A stretch of DNA of 6,710 nucleotides from Acetobacteraceae bacterium (lineage in GTDB: Bacteria > Pseudomonadota > Alphaproteobacteria > Acetobacterales > Acetobacteraceae), in NCBI GenBank assembly GCA_025356735.1, contig JANXRT010000494.1, forward strand, positions 1 to 6,710. The letters run 5' to 3'. The notes below the pieces were generated by a model that made no database searches, was not told where the DNA came from, and saw only the letters and a program-made list of their open reading frames with translations. The position numbers were made by a program, and so were the translations under genes. This document shows positions 4,860 through 6,710 of this stretch, piece by piece; the stretch's first letter is position 1, and the number at the start of each line of letters is the position of its first letter.

Positions 4860-5621
4860 TCAGACCAGTTCGACGCTGATCTCGCCAAGCGCCTCGAAGC
4901 CGCCAGTCACGCCATGGCCGCGTTCGACATAGGTCAGCCCGGTGCAGCTGCCGGTCGTCACGATCTGGCCGGCCTGCAGGCTCAATCCATGCTTATGCAG
5001 GTGGTTGGCGAGCCACACCAGCGGCACGATTGGATCGTCCGACGGGTTGCCGCCCTGCTTCTCGACCTGCATCGCGCCGTCGCAGCTCTGGCGCACCCGA
5101 AGCCTAGCCAGGTCGAGGTCGCGCCATCCCGCGACATCGCTGCCGTGCACGAACCCGGCATGGGCGACGTTGTCGGCCATCGCCTCAAGGCCGGATACGG
5201 CGGCCGGATCGATGAACCGGCTTCTCACCAGCTCGATCGCCGGGAACACGGCGTCAATCGCATCCAACACCTCCGTCCGGCTGTAGGGGGTGCCGCGCGG
5301 CGTCAGGTCCCGGCCGATGCGCACCGCGATTTCGGTCTCGACGCCAATCCGGCCCACTTCACCGACCGGCCACCGGCACGCGCCAGCGCGCATGCCGCCA
5401 AGCGCCAGGATTGCCGCCGAGTGCGGCTTGCCCGGCGGCGTCGCGCATTTGTAGCCGCCGATGGTGCCGCCCAGCCGTCGCAGCACCTCACGCTGGATCG
5501 CCCACGCCTCCGCTTCCGTGGCCGGCATCGCCGCCGCCAGCCCGGTGATCGGCGGTCCACCCTGCCGCACGCCCAACAGGATGTCGGCGGCCATCGCGAT
5601 CCGTGCCTCGCTGCCGGTCAT
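4860..5621 (-). CDS. 2-keto-4-pentenoate hydratase-like protein (fumarylacetoacetase superfamily)
   Basis: The 253-residue product resembles the MhpD/DmpE type of 2-hydroxypenta-2,4-dienoate hydratase. These metal-dependent cytoplasmic enzymes add water to 2-keto-4-pentenoate in meta-cleavage pathways for aromatic compounds. Close relatives are decarboxylases and other hydratases. The visible signature is GGYKCA (residues 55-60), then GVETEIAVRIGRDL, in which Glu95 and Glu97 form the E-x-E metal ligands, and PAIELV with Glu130 as the third ligand. The typical GQIVTTGSCTG and GFEALGEISVEL blocks follow near the C-terminus. The length fits the family (~260). The start at 5621 is supported by GGGAG (5629-5633 on the complement) with a 7-base spacer. 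The gene stands alone: the usual partners (aldolase, acylating aldehyde dehydrogenase) are not in the window, so the natural substrate is uncertain. A 15-base palindrome 30 bases upstream may be its operator. Confidence 0.9.
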   Translation of the reverse strand: MTGSEARIAMAADILLGVRQGGPPITGLAAAMPATEAEAWAIQREVLRRLGGTIGGYKCATPPGKPHSAAILALGGMRAGACRWPVGEVGRIGVETEIAVRIGRDLTPRGTPYSRTEVLDAIDAVFPAIELVRSRFIDPAAVSGLEAMADNVAHAGFVHGSDVAGWRDLDLARLRVRQSCDGAMQVEKQGGNPSDDPIVPLVWLANHLHKHGLSLQAGQIVTTGSCTGLTYVERGHGVTGGFEALGEISVELV

Positions 5622-5650
5622 CGGTATTCTCCCATCGATCTTCCGGACAG

Positions 5651-5665
5651 TGTTCTCCGTGAACA
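5651..5665. promoter_or_regulatory. 15-bp palindrome upstream of the hydratase gene (candidate operator)
   Basis: TGTTC (5651-5655) and GAACA (5661-5665) are perfect inverted arms around five bases, starting 30 bases upstream of the hydratase start. On the minus strand it lies between a possible -35 TTGGCA (complement of 5672-5677) and a poor -10 (AACACT, complement of 5649-5654), where a repressor would act. The arms share the GTTC/GAAC word with LexA sites, but the spacing and orientation do not fit the alphaproteobacterial LexA box. Confidence 0.35.
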
Positions 5666-5700
5666 GGTTGTTGCCAAGCCGTGAGCGCTCGAGGCCTTCG

Positions 5701-5715
5701 TTAACAGATCATTAA
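5701..5715. promoter_or_regulatory. CtrA-type site, TTAA-N7-TTAA
   Basis: TTAA at 5701-5704 and TTAA at 5712-5715 are separated by exactly seven bases, matching the full CtrA recognition pattern of alphaproteobacteria. It lies 58 bases before the glycosyltransferase start in an otherwise GC-rich region and 79 bases upstream of the hydratase start on the other strand. The final base is G rather than the preferred C. Confidence 0.5.
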
Positions 5716-5773
5716 GCAATGCCGGCCAACGCTGCCGTGGATTGAGTTATCCCATCTCGCGCGAGAATCCGGC

Positions 5774-6710
5774 ATGTGCGCTTCGCGGCCTGACCTGTCC
5801 GCCCCTGGAATTTCCTGGCGCCGTTCCAGGCGCGGTCCAGCGAGCTTGGCATTCCGACAATGGTCGCGACGGGCGGGTCTGGCGCTGTGGTGGACCCTGA
5901 GCTTCCAGCTGCCGCGCCATTATCGCTGGTGGCGGGAGGTACGCCGCAATCCGGCACCATCGAAGGGCGGCTTCAGTCCGCCACCGGCTCTCGTCAGCGT
6001 CAATCCGGCGGATATCCATCTGCCGGTCGACGCGCAGCCGACGGTCTCCATCCTGATCCCGACCTACGGCCAGGTCGGCTTCACGCTTCGCTGCCTGTCC
6101 GCCATAGCCCGGCACCGGCCAGACGCCGCGATCGAGATCATCGTCGTCGATGACGCTTCCGACGATCCTGAAACCGGTCGCCTAGCGGCGGTCACGGGCA
6201 TTCGCCTGGTGCGGCAGACAAGAAACCTGGGTTATCTCCACACCGCCAACGCGGCGGCGAAGCTCGCGACCGGCGAGTTCCTGCTGCTGCTCAACAACGA
6301 CACCCAGGTCGAGGCCGGCTGGCTCGACGCGATGATCGAACTGTTCCGCGACGATCCTGGCGTCGGTGCGGTCGGCTCCATGCTGATCTACCCCGACGGA
6401 CGACTACAGGAGGCGGGCGCCATCGTCTGGGCCGACGGCTCCGGCTGGAATTGCGGCCGGTTCGAGGATCCCGGCCACCCAAGGCATAATTATGTGCGCG
6501 AGGTCGACTACTGCTCCGCCGCCTGCCTGCTGGTGCGTCGATCGGACTTTTCCGAAATGGGCGGCTTCGACCCGCGCTACGCCCCGGCCTACTACGAAGA
6601 CACCGACCTGTGCTTCCGGCTGCGTGCCCGGGGCCTGCGCGTGCTCTACCAGCCGCGCTCGCGCGTCATTCATTTCGAGGGCGTGTCGCACGGCATCGAC
6701 ATCGCCGCCG
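5774..6710 (+). CDS. Family 2 glycosyltransferase (rhamnosyltransferase-like), 3' truncated by window
   Basis: The frame is open from 5774 through the window end, giving the first 312 residues. Residues 1-90 form a basic, tryptophan-rich leader (WWTLSFQLPRHYRWW, about 39-53) that may lie against the membrane. A GT-A domain follows: TVSILIPTYGQ from about residue 90, the sugar-nucleotide Asp pair in IIVVDDAS (Asp126-Asp127), LLLLNNDTQVEAGWL with the metal-binding N-N-D ending at Asp176, and FDPRYAPAYYEDTDLCFRLR with the catalytic-base region Glu275-Asp276 and Asp278. It transfers a sugar from an NDP-sugar to a growing glycan, probably surface polysaccharide such as O-antigen or exopolysaccharide; donor and acceptor are unknown. 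The upstream in-frame stop is at 5702-5704, and 5774 is the only ATG before the domain, though its ribosome-binding site is poor. Related proteins often carry a second transferase domain further on. A CtrA-type site precedes it, and it diverges from the hydratase gene. Confidence 0.9.
   Translation, partial: MCASRPDLSAPGISWRRSRRGPASLAFRQWSRRAGLALWWTLSFQLPRHYRWWREVRRNPAPSKGGFSPPPALVSVNPADIHLPVDAQPTVSILIPTYGQVGFTLRCLSAIARHRPDAAIEIIVVDDASDDPETGRLAAVTGIRLVRQTRNLGYLHTANAAAKLATGEFLLLLNNDTQVEAGWLDAMIELFRDDPGVGAVGSMLIYPDGRLQEAGAIVWADGSGWNCGRFEDPGHPRHNYVREVDYCSAACLLVRRSDFSEMGGFDPRYAPAYYEDTDLCFRLRARGLRVLYQPRSRVIHFEGVSHGIDIAA

Noticed and set aside
5860..6153. A separate ORF or frameshift near the start of the glycosyltransferase
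   Set aside because: The frame from 5774 is uninterrupted to the window end and contains all GT-A motifs. The 5860 frame is a shadow.

Overview
The window is GC-rich, gene-dense chromosomal DNA that looks alphaproteobacterial, probably from the Rhodospirillales/Acetobacterales side. The evidence is a GAAC-N7-GAAC LexA box, a TTAA-N7-TTAA CtrA-type site, a small RNA that looks like the alphaproteobacterial MmgR/suhB (alpha-r8) family, and the style of the proteins. The placement is inferred from these signatures and was not tested by a search.

Layout. Positions 1-2321 hold a tight plus-strand operon of acyl-CoA/flavin metabolism: the 3' end of an acyl-CoA dehydrogenase-like gene, a family III (CaiB/BaiF) CoA-transferase, and a nitronate monooxygenase-like flavoprotein. 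The genes are joined by overlapping stop/start codons (TGATG and ATGA). A strong GC-rich hairpin separates the operon from a convergent, secreted lytic transglycosylase gene (2387-3115, minus). Between this gene and the next minus-strand gene, an N-formylglutamate amidohydrolase (3345-4220), lies a plus-strand small RNA locus. It ends in a textbook intrinsic terminator at 3303-3332 that no plus-strand protein gene explains.

The region between the amidohydrolase and a divergent 90-residue membrane protein (4388-4660) carries the LexA box, so that small protein is probably an SOS-induced membrane peptide. A tRNA-Val(GAC) gene with encoded CCA follows (4759-4833). Next is a minus-strand 2-keto-4-pentenoate hydratase-like gene (4860-5621). 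Diverging from it is a family 2 glycosyltransferase (5774 to the window edge), with the CtrA-type site 58 bases upstream of its start.

The first operon is a catabolic unit that activates and processes an acyl-CoA, but its substrate cannot be read from the sequence. The rest is a mosaic of single-gene units. Most of the interest lies between the genes: an SOS-controlled membrane protein of unknown role, an anti-Shine-Dalgarno-bearing small RNA, and a cell-cycle-type regulator site in front of a surface-polysaccharide enzyme. I saw no mobile element, CRISPR array or defence system.
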